64,000 nucleotides of DNA, taken from contig CM056994.1 in assembly GCA_029891345.1 (NCBI GenBank), forward strand, positions 142,622,457 to 142,686,456, read 5' to 3'. Below, in pieces: positions 22,799 through 34,919 of this stretch. The DNA comes from Dryococelus australis (lineage: Eukaryota > Arthropoda > Insecta > Phasmatodea > Phasmatidae). The notes beneath the pieces were generated by a model. The model did not search any database and was not told the DNA's origin. It saw only the letters and a list, made by a program, of their open reading frames with translations. Position numbers and translations under genes: made by a program. Within the stretch, counting starts at the first letter, position 1. Each line of letters begins with the position of its first letter.

Positions 22799-24261
22799 AC
22801 AATGGGCAAGAATGTGAAATTGAATCGCATAAAAAAATTTACCTCAATGCCACATTTTAAATTATTATTACACAATTTCACTTTCCTGGGCAAAATAAAG
22901 AACACACCTGCATAATTTAACTATATTTTCCCAAACATAGTTTCCTACCATGAGAATAAATAGTTAAAATAAATAATTTTTGACACTACATCCTTCTATG
23001 TCTCACAAGACCAGTTTCGGAAATTCGCATTTACAAATCCTAGCTGAATGAAAACTCAAACCCATTATTTAAAAAATAATAGATGCTTATAAATGTCTTC
23101 ACGGAATAAATCTTAACACAATCACTCACAACAGCAGCTCAGTATAAGTTTCTAGACATAGGTCGAACACAGAAACGCATTTCACATACACATTTTCCCA
23201 ATAATCGATGTTTATAAAACTAATCAGAAATAATTTTATGAACACACATAAATAAAATCGTGGCTCCTAACACATTTTATGTTGCAAAGGACAGGGTATG
23301 AAGACAAAAATACGTATGATCTCCGGAGCTCTGCCATGCATTCAAGTGAAGGGTTGTCGAGAAACTAAAATGGCTTATCTGAGCTGCTGACCAGTGGGGC
23401 AACATTTGGAAGGTACCGCTAGAAAACCCTCCCTCCCCTCCCCTTCCGCAAAGCATGTCTTTGGCCAGTATGTATTCTACCTACATCCTACCTCTCCAGG
23501 CTCGAACTTGGACCCTGCCAGAGCATTGACCCTGTCCTCAAAACTGGTAGCCAATGCCTCCAACCCCAGACATGGACCTTTTATGGACATTTGCTGCCAT
23601 CGAAATAAAAAAAATTTGACAATGCCAACAGAAAAATTATTTTCTCAATACTAACATTAGGTCTTACTAACATTTCATCCGAAAATTCAAAGAAATGATT
23701 TTGAATCCAGAAACTTACAATACATTTTAAGTTTAAAGAATTTCCTGTTTTCTGGTAAATTTATCCAGGAAATTACCAATTATTTCATGCAAGAAGTATT
23801 TTTACTTAATAAATATTATGCAAGTCAAAGACTTCTCATATATAATCAATGTTTTATATATTAAAAGAACACCATTCACAAACACATATCACTTGATTTA
23901 GGCGATATATAAGTTATGTGATTTATAATGGCCATGTGCATACATATTGAAAAATTCGTGCCTAGCAGAGAAAATGCATATTTTGCATGTAGAGTTCTCT
24001 CAAATGTAAGTTATAAACAAAGCTTTCATGCGAGATTGTCTGTTATACTATCTATCAGAAATGTGTACACTTGAAAAAATATGAAGTTATTTTATTTTAA
24101 AAAATACTTCGTTTAGATATCATATTGATGTAAGACTACGTTTCCAGGCTGAAATGACTCCTATAAAAGCTGGAATATGCCATATTTAAGAATATTTGGG
24201 AAAGTACTCTATTTTAAACAAATTTAAATTAAAAAGGCGGCCATTTTGTATCCATTTACTA
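22799..24261. other. AT-rich interior of element C; possible tRNA-like fragment
   Basis: No gene is recognised. A GC-richer patch at about 23,430-23,590 read on - contains aagttcgagcc, a box B-like motif, so it may be a SINE fragment. A box A was not convincing. Confidence 0.35.
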
Positions 24262-25126
24262 CACTATCAACCAAAAAATAACTGGGCACCTATGAAGATA
24301 GGTAATTTAGCCCGTCAGTTAACTTGTGTGGCCGCCATACACTGCAGACAGGTGTAAAACCAGTTGACAAGGAGATGGCATTAAGTACAGAGCTATCGGA
24401 CTTCAATAAGGGGGTGATTGTGGGCTGTCTAGCCTGGTGATTGCACGGAAGGTAAAAGGTAAACAGGCCCAAATCAACAGTTGCATTCGTCCTCCGTAAG
24501 TGGAAGGTCGATGGGCATTGTGCTAATGCTGCACGTTCTGGGCGAAATCAAATCTTGACCGACAGAAATACCAGAACCCTGAAACGTGAAATTGTCAAAA
24601 TATGGCACAACCAATTGCTACCATCCGACAGGAGTTTCAAGCAGCAACAGGATTATCGGTATCCATTGGAATATTGCGTACAGAGGCACATCAACTTCGA
24701 AAACTTGGGGCAGTTTCACGGCCTTTGGCGTAGGTCCACTGGCGTTTGTACATGGTAGCATGAACACAGAGGCCTATTGTAATGAAATGCTCTCAACACT
24801 GTAGCATTTTTAACGAATGGACCCATATTACTTCCAGGAATACAATGTCAGGTGCTCTGTTTCAAGGGCTACTATGCAGTGGTACAAAGACGGTAATGTT
24901 CGCCGATTGGACCAGCCCACCCAGAGCCCAGACCTCAACCCTATAGAACACCTTTGGGACAAACTGGATCGCCGGGTGAGGGCTCATGAGGTGTGGCCAA
25001 AATCCATTGCTCAACTCAAGGAATGGTTGCAAGAGGAATGGCGATGAATCCCCATGGATGTCCTGCAAACACTTGTAGAGAGCATGCCCTACGAGTTTAT
25101 ATTAATTAATTTTCTTGTCGATAGTG
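24262..25126 (+). mobile_element. Tc1-like element, internally deleted, inside element C
   Basis: The ends are exact: TA at 24,260-24,261, CACTATC at the left, GATAGTG at the right (to 25,126), TA at 25,127-25,128. Seventeen of the first 22 terminal bases match in inverted order. Inside, + strand frames give transposase pieces in order: ELSDFNKGVIVGC, PKSTVAFVLRKWKVDGH, LTDRNTRTLKREIV, then the C-terminal domain (SPDLNPIEHLWDKLDRR, then LQEEW). The second catalytic aspartate is not seen (the place reads EYNVRC); the third catalytic residue, Glu of PIEHLW, is kept. At 865 bp it is shorter than a usual Tc1 element, so internal sequence is lost. It interrupted element C and is therefore younger. 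Confidence 0.85.
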
Positions 25127-25347
25127 TATACAAGAAGGTAATAAATTAATTTTTTACCTATGTTAAGTCACCATCTACCGAAGTCAAATTGTGTGCATTC
25201 ATTTGTATTGCAATAGACACTTACAGTATTGCAATATTTGTCAGGCGCCCACACCATTGAGAGTTGCGCCAATAATCCACAGCGTCCAGAAGGACACCAG
25301 ACATCCACAGCACCAAAAATAACATCAAAGAGTCCACAGCATAATGA
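25127..25347. other. Spacer before the polymerase region
   Basis: A short gap of 220 bp with repeated ccacagcac/ccagacatccacagcacc wording and no recognised signal. Confidence 0.35.
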
Positions 25348-25724
25348 CAATGAGTGAATGCAAGCGATGAAGACTTGACAGTTTGTTGGATGATCTATTC
25401 GTAATTGATACAGATTCTGAATCGCAGATGGAAAGAATGACTATTACAAACTTTCAAGACGTTGTCGCTTTGCCTAAGAGAAGGCGATTCGATATTTTGC
25501 TGGGAGATCTTTACATAAGTAATTCGGACATGGAATCACTCAAGGAAAAAAAATCAACAACAGGTCGAATTGTGTCTGCTTCCCCCAAACACAAAAATGT
25601 CGATATCTTGATAGATTTTTTTTTTCTGTCTGACATGGAAAATTCGTGTTATTCCGAAAGTCTTTCATCCGTTTCACAAGCAAGTTCTGAACCAGATGGA
25701 GAGACTTCATATAGGGAAACATAA
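25348..25724 (+). pseudogene. Acidic triple-repeat ORF at the start of the polymerase region (element C)
   Basis: The ORF 25,383-25,724 (113 codons) and a few codons upstream (MTMSECKR) contain three similar acidic motifs: LLDDLFVIDTDSESQMER, ILLGDLYISNSDMESLKE and VDILIDFFFLSDMENS. The inverted element B carries the same triple motif at 52.1-52.45 kb. The motif repeats a core of a hydrophobic run, D-L-[YF], then acidic serines that look like casein kinase 2 sites. It is probably the N-terminal region of the polymerase gene or a small protein translated just ahead of it. There is one frame break before the ATG. Function unknown. Confidence 0.55.
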
Positions 25725-25754
25725 AATAATTCTTTTAATGATTCCCCAGCTTAA

Positions 25755-28700
25755 GTGGAGCCTTTATCAGACCTCAGATATGAGCTACTTGCCACAGTGT
25801 TCACCGGAAGGCTAACTGATGTGCGAATATGTAATGATAGGCTTAACACAGATGCTGACATTTCTGGTTTTTTCTCGAGGTTTAGGTACCATCTGATAAT
25901 CTTAGTATTAGTATCACCCCAGCCTATAATAATTAGCATTACCATAGAGTGAAAGTATCTGAAATCTCACATAGTGGAGGAAGGTGCTACAGGAACTTTT
26001 TATTTTCAGAGTTAATCCCTCCCTGTTATGCCTTTGGGGGATATTGGCATTATTTATGATGAGACAATTAAGCCTTACTTGACTAACAGGCTTGAGGAGT
26101 TTAGTGTGCATGGTTTAGGCTTGAGTTTGCAACTGATATAGTACATGGATGGCCATGTCTCACAAAATAGGGCATTCACCATAGGTGCTACACACACTTA
26201 ACTACCCAAATGTATTTCCAATTACCTTTCTTGTGTCAAGTACACTGCCCGGAGGGAATGTGTTTCCAATACAACATCATAGCATCTTTGTTTCCTGCAA
26301 CACAGAATCTTCACATAATTACTTCATGTCCAGAACCTCATGAGGATTTGAATACTGAAGGTCTGTTTGCGATTATTGTCTCCAGTACTTTGTAAGTGAG
26401 AAGAAACTCGCAAGTCACACTATTCTCTGCCAGCAACAGGAAGCTGTTCGCATTACATTCCATACTGGGGTTGACAATTACTTGGAATTTAAGGATTACA
26501 GCAAACAGCTGAGATTGGGTTTTGTCACCTTTTGCGACATCGAAAGTTGTCTGAAACCGTTGTCCACTTGCTTGCCAAATGATGAAACTAGTAATATAAC
26601 TACCATCAACCAACATGTTCCTTATGCTTTTAGCATTTTGTTGGTCTGTTCATGCAATCCAAGTATATCTAACTACTTTGAGTTTGTGGGTGCTGATTGT
26701 ATGTACTAATTAGAATATAAATTAGTTGAATTTACAAAATGGGTTGCAGCAACTTACAGTGTGATTGTTCTGATGAAGCCATAAACCGTTGATAATGAAG
26801 CTAGGTTGGCAGCTCAGAAATGTTGTCACATTTGTAAAGAAAAACTCGATATAGATGATTTTGTGGTCGATCATGACCATCTGATGAGCGAAATTAGTGG
26901 TCACACACAAAATAAATTAACCTTGCACTTCAGACTGCCCAAGACACTACTTGTCCTTGTCTTTCATTACCTGCAGTATTATGTTGCTCACATTCTCATA
27001 AAGCCTCTAGCTGAATGTTACATACCACAACCTGACAGAATCATGGTAATCAAAACCCAGGTAACATCCAGGTGTATCACCAAAACAATTCAAAATGGGA
27101 TTGATTTCAATGGAAAGGCACAATATTTCAAATTATGCTTTATTGATTAAATCCAGTTCACGAGAACATCTCTGGAAACTTTGGCAGGTAATATACAACC
27201 TGCACGATTGAGTATCACCTGCTCGAGATATGCAGACAACAACTAATTTGAATTGGCAAAATGGAAGGGAGATTTTCCTTGTGCCCTTGTTAAGTCGCCA
27301 GACAGTCTGGTGAGCAGGTGACTCCCACAAAACGACGCATTTCATAATGTAATGAAATGCAATAAAATTAGCGATGAGTATTACATTCATGCTCAAGCCG
27401 CATGGGATGTGTTCAACTGTGTAAACTTGTTGTATGCCATTCAAAATTTATATGTAGACACTTGTTTGCAGGCAAATATATTTGAGAATCTCAGGACCAT
27501 ATGTTTGGCTCATTGCGGTCTTGACCCAATCATGTACATTACAGCTCCATTTATTTCATGGGATGCTTTATTGTCAATGACACGTGCACGGCTACAGTTG
27601 TTGACTTGCCCAGAAATGTATCTTTTTGTACAACACGGGGTAGGGGTGGCATTACCCAGGTTTCCAAAAGGTGTGTGGAAGCCAATAATATTTACATGGG
27701 TGAACATTGCGACCCCTGTGTGGCATTGAAATATATATGTTGTTTTGACATGAAGGGGCTGTACAAACACAAACGCAATCCAAGCTTAAGATTGGTAATT
27801 TTCAGTGGGTTGAGTCTAACATGTTTTCATCATGATATTTCGCGAACATGGTGAATGGCGGTTACACAAGTTTGTTCGTGGAAGTGAGTTTGTCTTTTCC
27901 ACACAAATGCCATGATGCTCTTTCAGATCTGCCTTTGGCCCCAGTAACCACCATACCTCCGAAAGGCTCACATGAAAAACTTTTTTTGACTCTTACATCG
28001 GGGAATAAATATGTTATACACAGGGAATCACTGAAGCACTATTTGATGCATGCGGCCAAACTTGACTTTGTTCTTCGTGTTCTGCGCTTTGAGCAGAAAG
28101 CCTCGATTGAGCCATACTTCGAATTTACTTTTGAGAAACATGCTCAGGCTGCAAACAAATTCGAGAAACAGGTTTTCAAGTTGATGAATAAGTCTGTATA
28201 AGGAAAAACTTTGCAGAATGTCCACTGGAAAAGGGACATAAGAGTCGTTTCCAGGTATGACACAATCTATGGGGCTGCAGCTTATAGTTCATCCTACACT
28301 CCAGGGAATGGCAATATTCAATGAAAATCTTGTCCTGATCGAGATATCAAAGAGTTCTGTTATATTTAAACAAACCTTTGTATACTGGTGTTGCTATTTC
28401 AAAATTGACCTTTCAAATTTTACCCTATATGAATATTATTTTCAGTATATGAGTACCAAATATCCTCCGGCAGCCTTGCACCTCCTTTATTGATATTCTG
28501 ATTAATTGATATTTTCTGTTGCTTGTGATGACATATTTAAAGTAATTACCCCACATTTAAGAGCATGGTTTGATACATCTAACTATGTGCTCGATAACCC
28601 ACAAGGATTCTCCCACGAGAACAAAGGCTGTACCGAAATTATGAAAGATGAATATACTGGCATATAGTCACACATTGCATAGGTTTACATCCCAAGCTGT

Positions 28701-28870
28701 ATGCATACACTGTTGCAAATGAGCAGTGTATATGACAGGCGAAGGGCATACAATTTAATGTATTGCAAAGTATCTGATATGAGGATTATCGAGATTGCCT
28801 CAAAAATTGCAACAGAGTTTTTGGGACCCAATGTTACTTTCGTTCATGTGGTCACGAATTCAACCCCGAA
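25755..28870 (+). pseudogene. Protein-primed DNA polymerase B of element C
   Basis: Spread over several frames are, in order: HEDLNTEG; a zinc-finger-like block CDYCLQYFVSEKKLASH; YLEFKDYSKQLRLGFV with an ExoI-type CDIES; a second zinc-binding block KCCHICKEK with VDHDHLMSE; the ExoII region FHYLQYYVAHILIKPL; the ExoIII region LYVDTCLQANIFENLR; TRGGI; motif A area YICCFDMKGLY; motif B area VFKLMNKSV; motif C area; and FDTSNYVLDN with MKDEY at the end. This is the Polinton-type polymerase that copies the element with a protein primer. The ExoII aspartate is a valine, the motif C region has stops, and there are more than ten stops and several frameshifts. The gene is long dead. Confidence 0.82.
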
Positions 28871-30712
28871 CACTTGACCAAAGTAGTGTTGTTGCGTTTG
28901 GACAATAAGCACTACATACAAGCAGATGGAATATCGACATTACCGCAGGGGTACTACAAAATCCTTAAGTACATTTTCCCCCTTAACTTTAGTTTCAGCA
29001 TCACAATAAATAAAGCCCTGCTACCTACACCACAATACCACAACTGCCACACCACACCACAAATGATGACCATCTGTCAGCACCATATGTAGCAACACAG
29101 ACTCCACATCCTAAGACAGCACCACAGCTGTTTGCAACCTCTACAAAACATTTCTGCAACATCTACAGATGTTTGCAGCATCTGCTGCACAAACATCGAA
29201 TCGATGTAACTCTCTCCACTCGAGAGAATATTTCTAACTGTTTGCCTAACTGCAATGCATGGTAACAGCTAACTTCATAACAGCTAACTTCATAACTGCA
29301 TCGAACCTGTCTTCGATCCAATACCCCTTGTCACTATTCAAACAAGAACTTATCTACATTCCCCCTTGTGCTTCTCTTCGCAGTGGGTTACAACATCGTT
29401 TGAAATCTACACATGTGTGTTATACGCCACCACTGGTGTTTCTACGCACCTCCTAAATCAATTCCTGGATGTGATGCATGAATGACCCCCTCTGTGTGTC
29501 TTTACGGATGCCTTATCTGTGAGACATAATGAACATAGTTAGTTTTAGGAATGATGTCATCCATATCGATCAATATTGTTCTTAATTTTTATTAATTTGT
29601 TCTAGTTTTGTAAATATCATTATAAGAATATTGTTTAAGTACATGTGTTTGTATATATTTGTTCTTTCTATTGTTGTATATATGTTTTACTAAATTATTA
29701 TTAAATTGTTTTAATGATATTGTATGTAATTGTTTAGTATATGAATGTTACAAAGTAAATGCTTGTAATGAAAGCTTGATTTTCTAAAATATGAAATTTG
29801 TTATAAACTTGTAAACTTTGTATAATGATTGTAAATATAAAGTTTTAAGGATGTTTTTTGAAATTAAATAAGTTAAATAAAATTTTTCTATTTTTAAAGA
29901 GTAATATGTCTTTTTATTTAAGAGTTTTAATTCCTTATGTCATTATATAATATTTTGTGTATGAATGGAGATTGAGTGTGACTGATGATGAAGTTATAGT
30001 GGATGAATAGAGATGTCATTTTATTGTATAATATGTTTACAATATTTAAATTTGTATGACTGTGAATGATGAAGTACTTGTAATGATAGAGTATTTGTGA
30101 ACGATAAGATAGTTTCAATACTATAAAGAAATTATTTGATGTTATATTCATAACTTTGTTGTTTATGAATTTCTTTTTAAGAATAACATGTAATTTTGAA
30201 TTTTAAAACCAAGAAATATGCAAGATATTTGAAAATTAAAGGACTGGGGGAAAAAATAGAAATGCTCGAGAAAAATCATACGAATGAATATAAAGAGGAA
30301 TGAGGGAGTTGTAGAAAGCTCGTCGACACAGCTGAAGTTGGTAGACTTTGGTGATACAGCACACACTTTTGTTATCAGACAGGATAAGCTTGGTAAATCT
30401 GGTTTGAAAGAAATACAGTACCTTGCCCAGGTATACGACCTCTTGTCTGCTCAGCACGGGTAAAGACTACTGCTGGTTCAGGATACCCTTCACCCTACAA
30501 CGCCAAGTGACGGCGTGCATCGACTCTGTCTTGTAACAAACTAAAATATTATGGAAAGAACACACAAAAATTATCAATTTCTCGATAAAAAAATCGAGTG
30601 TTAATTACAAATTTCTACAGCTGTGAATCAACATGAGGGTGTCTGCTTCTTGCTCTGCTATAACACACGTACTTTATACAAACTCTGAAAACCTAAACAC
30701 ATTTAACTTTTT
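28871..30712. other. Interior of element C downstream of polymerase
   Basis: A stretch rich in caacatctac/gcaccacag words at 28,990-29,230 and a short doublet aacagctaacttcata at about 29,265-29,296, then very AT-rich DNA to the inner edge of the right terminal repeat. No gene recognised. Confidence 0.4.
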
Positions 30713-32160
30713 AGAACTGAGAGGCAATGAGGGAGACATGCATGTATGTCTAATATGCTATTGCGTTTGGTTAAAATTTAATTATTTTACAACACTTTGT
30801 TAGTAAGTTAGCATTTTCGAACGTTTGCTCTTTTAATAACTCATATTCATAGGACACTAGAATATGTTTTTGACTTTGTTGTATGTATAATTCAGAACGC
30901 GTATGAATAGAATCACTTGCGAGTTTCTTTTCTGTTTGGAAATCTTGATTTGTCCGTGTTAACTGGAAGTGCTAGATCGTTTCGTATTAAATTATAAGCG
31001 ATATGTGTTAAGTATTTAATTAGCTTCCAGTGGAAATATAAACAGGCGAATTCATTAAGGGAAATTAATAATTTTTATTGGTTTGTGATGTAGTGTTTAG
31101 TTATTTTAATGTAGAGAATTCCGCCATAACCTTAGTTGATGGTGGCCGAAGCACACACTGTTTGCTCCCAAAACCTCGCCTAGCTTATAATTCACTGCAA
31201 TTCATACACTGGACTCATTCCTACAGTAACCTCCCAAGCGAACGGACCTGTATTAATACATTTAACATCATAAACTATGTCTATATTTTTAACAGTTGTG
31301 TTTTTAATTCGTTGCTTTATATATAGCACCAGGATAGTTGGGCTCTGCAATTAGTTTGTTTTCTTTGTAGACTAATAGTTTTTGCCTTTGTTGTAGGCAT
31401 AACTCCATACTTGAGCTCTGTATCATACCAAGATTGCTGAGTCGTTATAGACGTGAAAATACCTTCGGTAATTGGATTACTTAGTATGGGATTCATGGAA
31501 TTTATATTGTACGGAAATAGTTGTTTCATCTAGTAAGTGTGTCGTAAACATATTTTTTATCAATTTGTGATGCTGACGTTATTGTGTTCATTTAAATTGA
31601 ATTTGTAAACAGTGGTTGTGTATTTGGCAGTAAATCGTTTTCTTTCCGACAGTTAATATCTTCTGTTTGTCATTACTACCATACAGGATGGGTTAGTCAA
31701 ATGACTGTCTAGATCAAATTCTAAATAAAATATACTATCTGTCATTGGGTATTTCCTAAAAATTTCATTTTGCAAAAATATGCTATTACCTAAGTCGCAT
31801 GTCACACAGTAGACGGGAAGGAACTCCTACTCAATAACATTAAAAATTAATTTTTCATAATAAGTATACACACCCCTACCCAACGCATCACACCTTAGTA
31901 TAATGCCAGACCTCGAAGGGTGAGGACCTGCCATGAGGCTCCCGAAACCCTCCCAAGAAAAAAAAGAAATAAAACCCTTATCTCACTCTTGCACCAAACT
32001 ATATACTTGTCAAATTTCATTACAATAATTTTATCGGAATAAAGTACTTTTTTGGTCGGATTAAATTCGGATTAATCCTTAGTCAGATCAGTCAATTTTA
32101 TATAAATTTGATAATCCGATTAAAAAAAGTGCAATGAATCCCGGATCCGCCCCTACTACT
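30713..32160 (-). repeat. Right terminal inverted repeat of element C
   Basis: This is the inverted partner of 21,380-22,798. It ends in cccctactact at 32,160, the complement of the left AGTAGTA terminus, and is followed by GCCTAT. The small ORFs inside it are not genes. Confidence 0.85.
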
Positions 32161-32166
32161 GCCTAT

Positions 32167-33375
32167 GAGCCCTGTGAGCCTTATTATTTGAACTTTACTG
32201 CCTGTATTTGTGCTGAACTCATGAATGTATTATTTGTTTAGCAGCTTCCTCTTGTAGGTGTAATATTTGTATGGTATTTACGATTTAAGTACCATACGAC
32301 TGCCCTACAAAAATATATATTAATAAAATAAAATATATTCATTTACAAGTGCGTAAACTACATCAATAAATCATCATAGCCAGCCTCATGTTAATAACCA
32401 CATAAGTATATCACAGTGAAATCGTGTTCGGTGACCTGGAAAACATGAAAAAGTCAGGGGAATTCGGGATTATTTGGTGGTATGGGAATTTCGTGAGTAT
32501 TATGATGACACTCAAACACTCAAAGGTGTTTTTCCGATACCGTTGTTACAATATAGATCTCACTGTTTTACCATCATTTTCCTCCACATAAATAAACTCT
32601 AGGAATAATAAAAAATAGCTTTTTCAATCAAATAGGAATGACTTGTAGAAATGCGAATTTAAAAGTGGTTAATTAATATTTTTGAGAATATATCTTCACT
32701 AATGTATTTGCCGGCGGTCAAATATGAATATCAGAAAACTGCATTTCAACGTACGTTGCCCATTCCTCCAGCATTTTCTTGGTGCACGGACGTTTCCGGT
32801 GAAACATATTCAATGTTTTGTAAATCGAACCGACAGCATTTATCATTGATTTTCTTATACTTTGTTCACTAAGCTATCACATATTTATAACGGATATATA
32901 TATACGTCATTTTGGATAGGACTTCATTCATTGTTAGGTTACCAGAATTAAATTATTGTTTGCCAATTTAAATGCATTTTAAGTTTGTAATTTTAACTTT
33001 AACAACGCAGTGACTACTTGACAAAGCCTTGAATCAGACGTTGGTTTCCACTTCACGTGTCAGCCATTCTGTAACTAAATTGCACAGCTATTCTCGTCGG
33101 AAAGAAGTTTAAACAGCAGAATACGGGCACATTTGCTGTTTGCACAGTTTGGCGCATAACAAAACTTCGTTTGAGTACAAAATATCATAGTTCCCAAGCA
33201 GTACAGCCACACCAACCATGTGACCTCTATATTTACTTGCAATAGAAGCTGCGGTAAAGAGAATCTAGTATTTGATCAAGTACCCCTAGCACACTGCTTG
33301 CCCCACGCTTGACTGAAATTGGCAGACGATTGCACCCAATCTTTAACGTGCTTTACATAATATGAATTTTTAAAT
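32167..33375. other. Intergenic DNA between element C and the hAT-like element
   Basis: Mostly AT-rich. At 32,432-32,462 the sequence ggtgacctggaaaacatgaa ... gtcaggggaatt resembles the wording at 33,376-33,440 and may be the end of another, solo copy of the hAT-like family. Confidence 0.3.
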
Positions 33376-34919
33376 ATGGTGACCTCAGTCCGGGAAAAAT
33401 GGAAAGCCGGGAATTGTAAGGGAATTTTAGTGGTCAAGGAAAAACGGGGAATTGTCAGAGAATTCTCCTTATAAACATGGGATTTTTATATAATTCCCGT
33501 ATTGCTACTTGCAAGCGTGATTTTAATTGAAGCTTTCTTTAAGAAAATTAACGCCGAAGCAATTCGTTAATCGCCCAAGATTCACTTGTAAAAGATCCAT
33601 CCCCATTACGACGTAATGTATGTCCTTTCCTGGCTGAAGGGCACACAGTTTTGCCAAATGTACGAGGAATCTCGCACAACGTGTGCGATAGATCAAGTTA
33701 TTTGTAGTACAATATACGCTGGAAAGGTGGGACTCGTGTGCATTTACACGAGAATTTCTTGCCGTGATAATAACGGAAAACTAGGCGGATGTTTATGAAA
33801 TGACTTCATCAGTAATATAACAATGACTTTAATATTTCAAAAATTCCATAAAGCAATAGTTTTGTCATTATGCCTAGCCCTTGCAACAACGGTTCATGAG
33901 ATTTTTGGTGTTACTACGAGGATTTTTACAACTTTGTACGAGAAATGCACATGGCATTTTTGCCAACGCTGGTCACAGTAGGTAGTATTTTGTTGCACAG
34001 TTGCAGCATTCTATTGTTTCCTTCAACATTTCGTTACGTTCATGAGAATGCTTGAATTTAATTAGTGCTGTATTTAGAGTGACTTGTGAAATAAGTGTTC
34101 GTATTTAGAATTTATAGTGGAATTAATTACTAGTGTCGTGTACTCGCTGACATACTGTTTTTGGCAACTGTTATACATTCTAACAAAAATGCTCATCCAC
34201 CGTACTTTGTAACAACTTTGTGGTACATATGAAAGACATATGAATACAGACCGTTTCAGAGGATACCGTACGCACTTGAAAAGTTCTGTAAGATTTTTTT
34301 TTTAGCGCATGGACCTAAGAAAAAACATGGCCCTATATTTGCTGAGTCTACGGAACATTTTTGTGAAATTCATGTTATGTGCCGGTGACGATATGTTTTA
34401 ACAATTCGGTATTTTTTGTTTATTTTTATATCTGTGTATCCTACACTTATCCATTGTGCTTTAGCATCATTTCATACCAGTGCCTCGGCAATCTTCATAT
34501 GTTGAGAGATAACCCGACTCTGAATACATGATTTACGTTTTTTAAAGTGATATAAAAATTTACGTTTGCTGTCTGCGAACAATTTTTTCGGGCGGTAGAT
34601 TTTCAAGTGTTAAGTGATTGTAAACATAATTTCATACAAGTTTTTGTTTTTGTTCCAGCTCTAAATATTTTAGTTATTCAGCTGGCAGAAAAGCAAATTT
34701 GTCCTAAAAATATGGTTTGCTGGGATTGAGCAAGTCTTGTATGTGTGAACAATGCCAGTAATACGTATACAGCATGATGCTAACTATATGTTTTTCGATA
34801 GCTCTAGGTTATGTGTGTTAAATTTTTTTCGTGTATTCAAGTATTGATTCTTTAAGTGACAACAATGTCCAGCAAAGTACTATTTCCAGGAAATTTGGTT
34901 TTTACCCCTGAATGTAATG
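33376..34919. other. AT-rich upstream part of the hAT-like element
   Basis: From the ggaaaaatggaaagccggga wording at 33,385 to the first coding trace at about 34,920 there is AT-rich DNA with no recognised gene. It is probably the 5' non-coding part of the hAT-like element. Confidence 0.3.

Larger units (their letters stand above)
21380..32160 (+). mobile_element. Polinton-like element C, complete with terminal repeats and target duplication
   Basis: The element is 10,781 bp. Both ends are inverted repeats of about 1.42 kb that begin AGTAGTA and go on with a similar GGCGG-containing stretch. The 6 bp outside are TCCTAT on the left (21,374-21,379) and GCCTAT on the right (32,161-32,166), a 5-of-6 match to the 6-bp target duplication known for Polintons. 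Inside are an acidic-repeat ORF and a decayed type B DNA polymerase on +. No capsid, ATPase, protease or integrase is seen, and it is shorter than the usual 15-20 kb. A Tc1-like element inserted at 24,262. The element is dead but its structure is whole. Confidence 0.85.

Noticed and set aside
31317..31529. A 70-codon ORF on - and a similar 81-codon ORF on + at 21,942-22,187
   Set aside because: They resemble each other because they lie in the two terminal inverted repeats of element C. Stops and indels between them argue against a gene.
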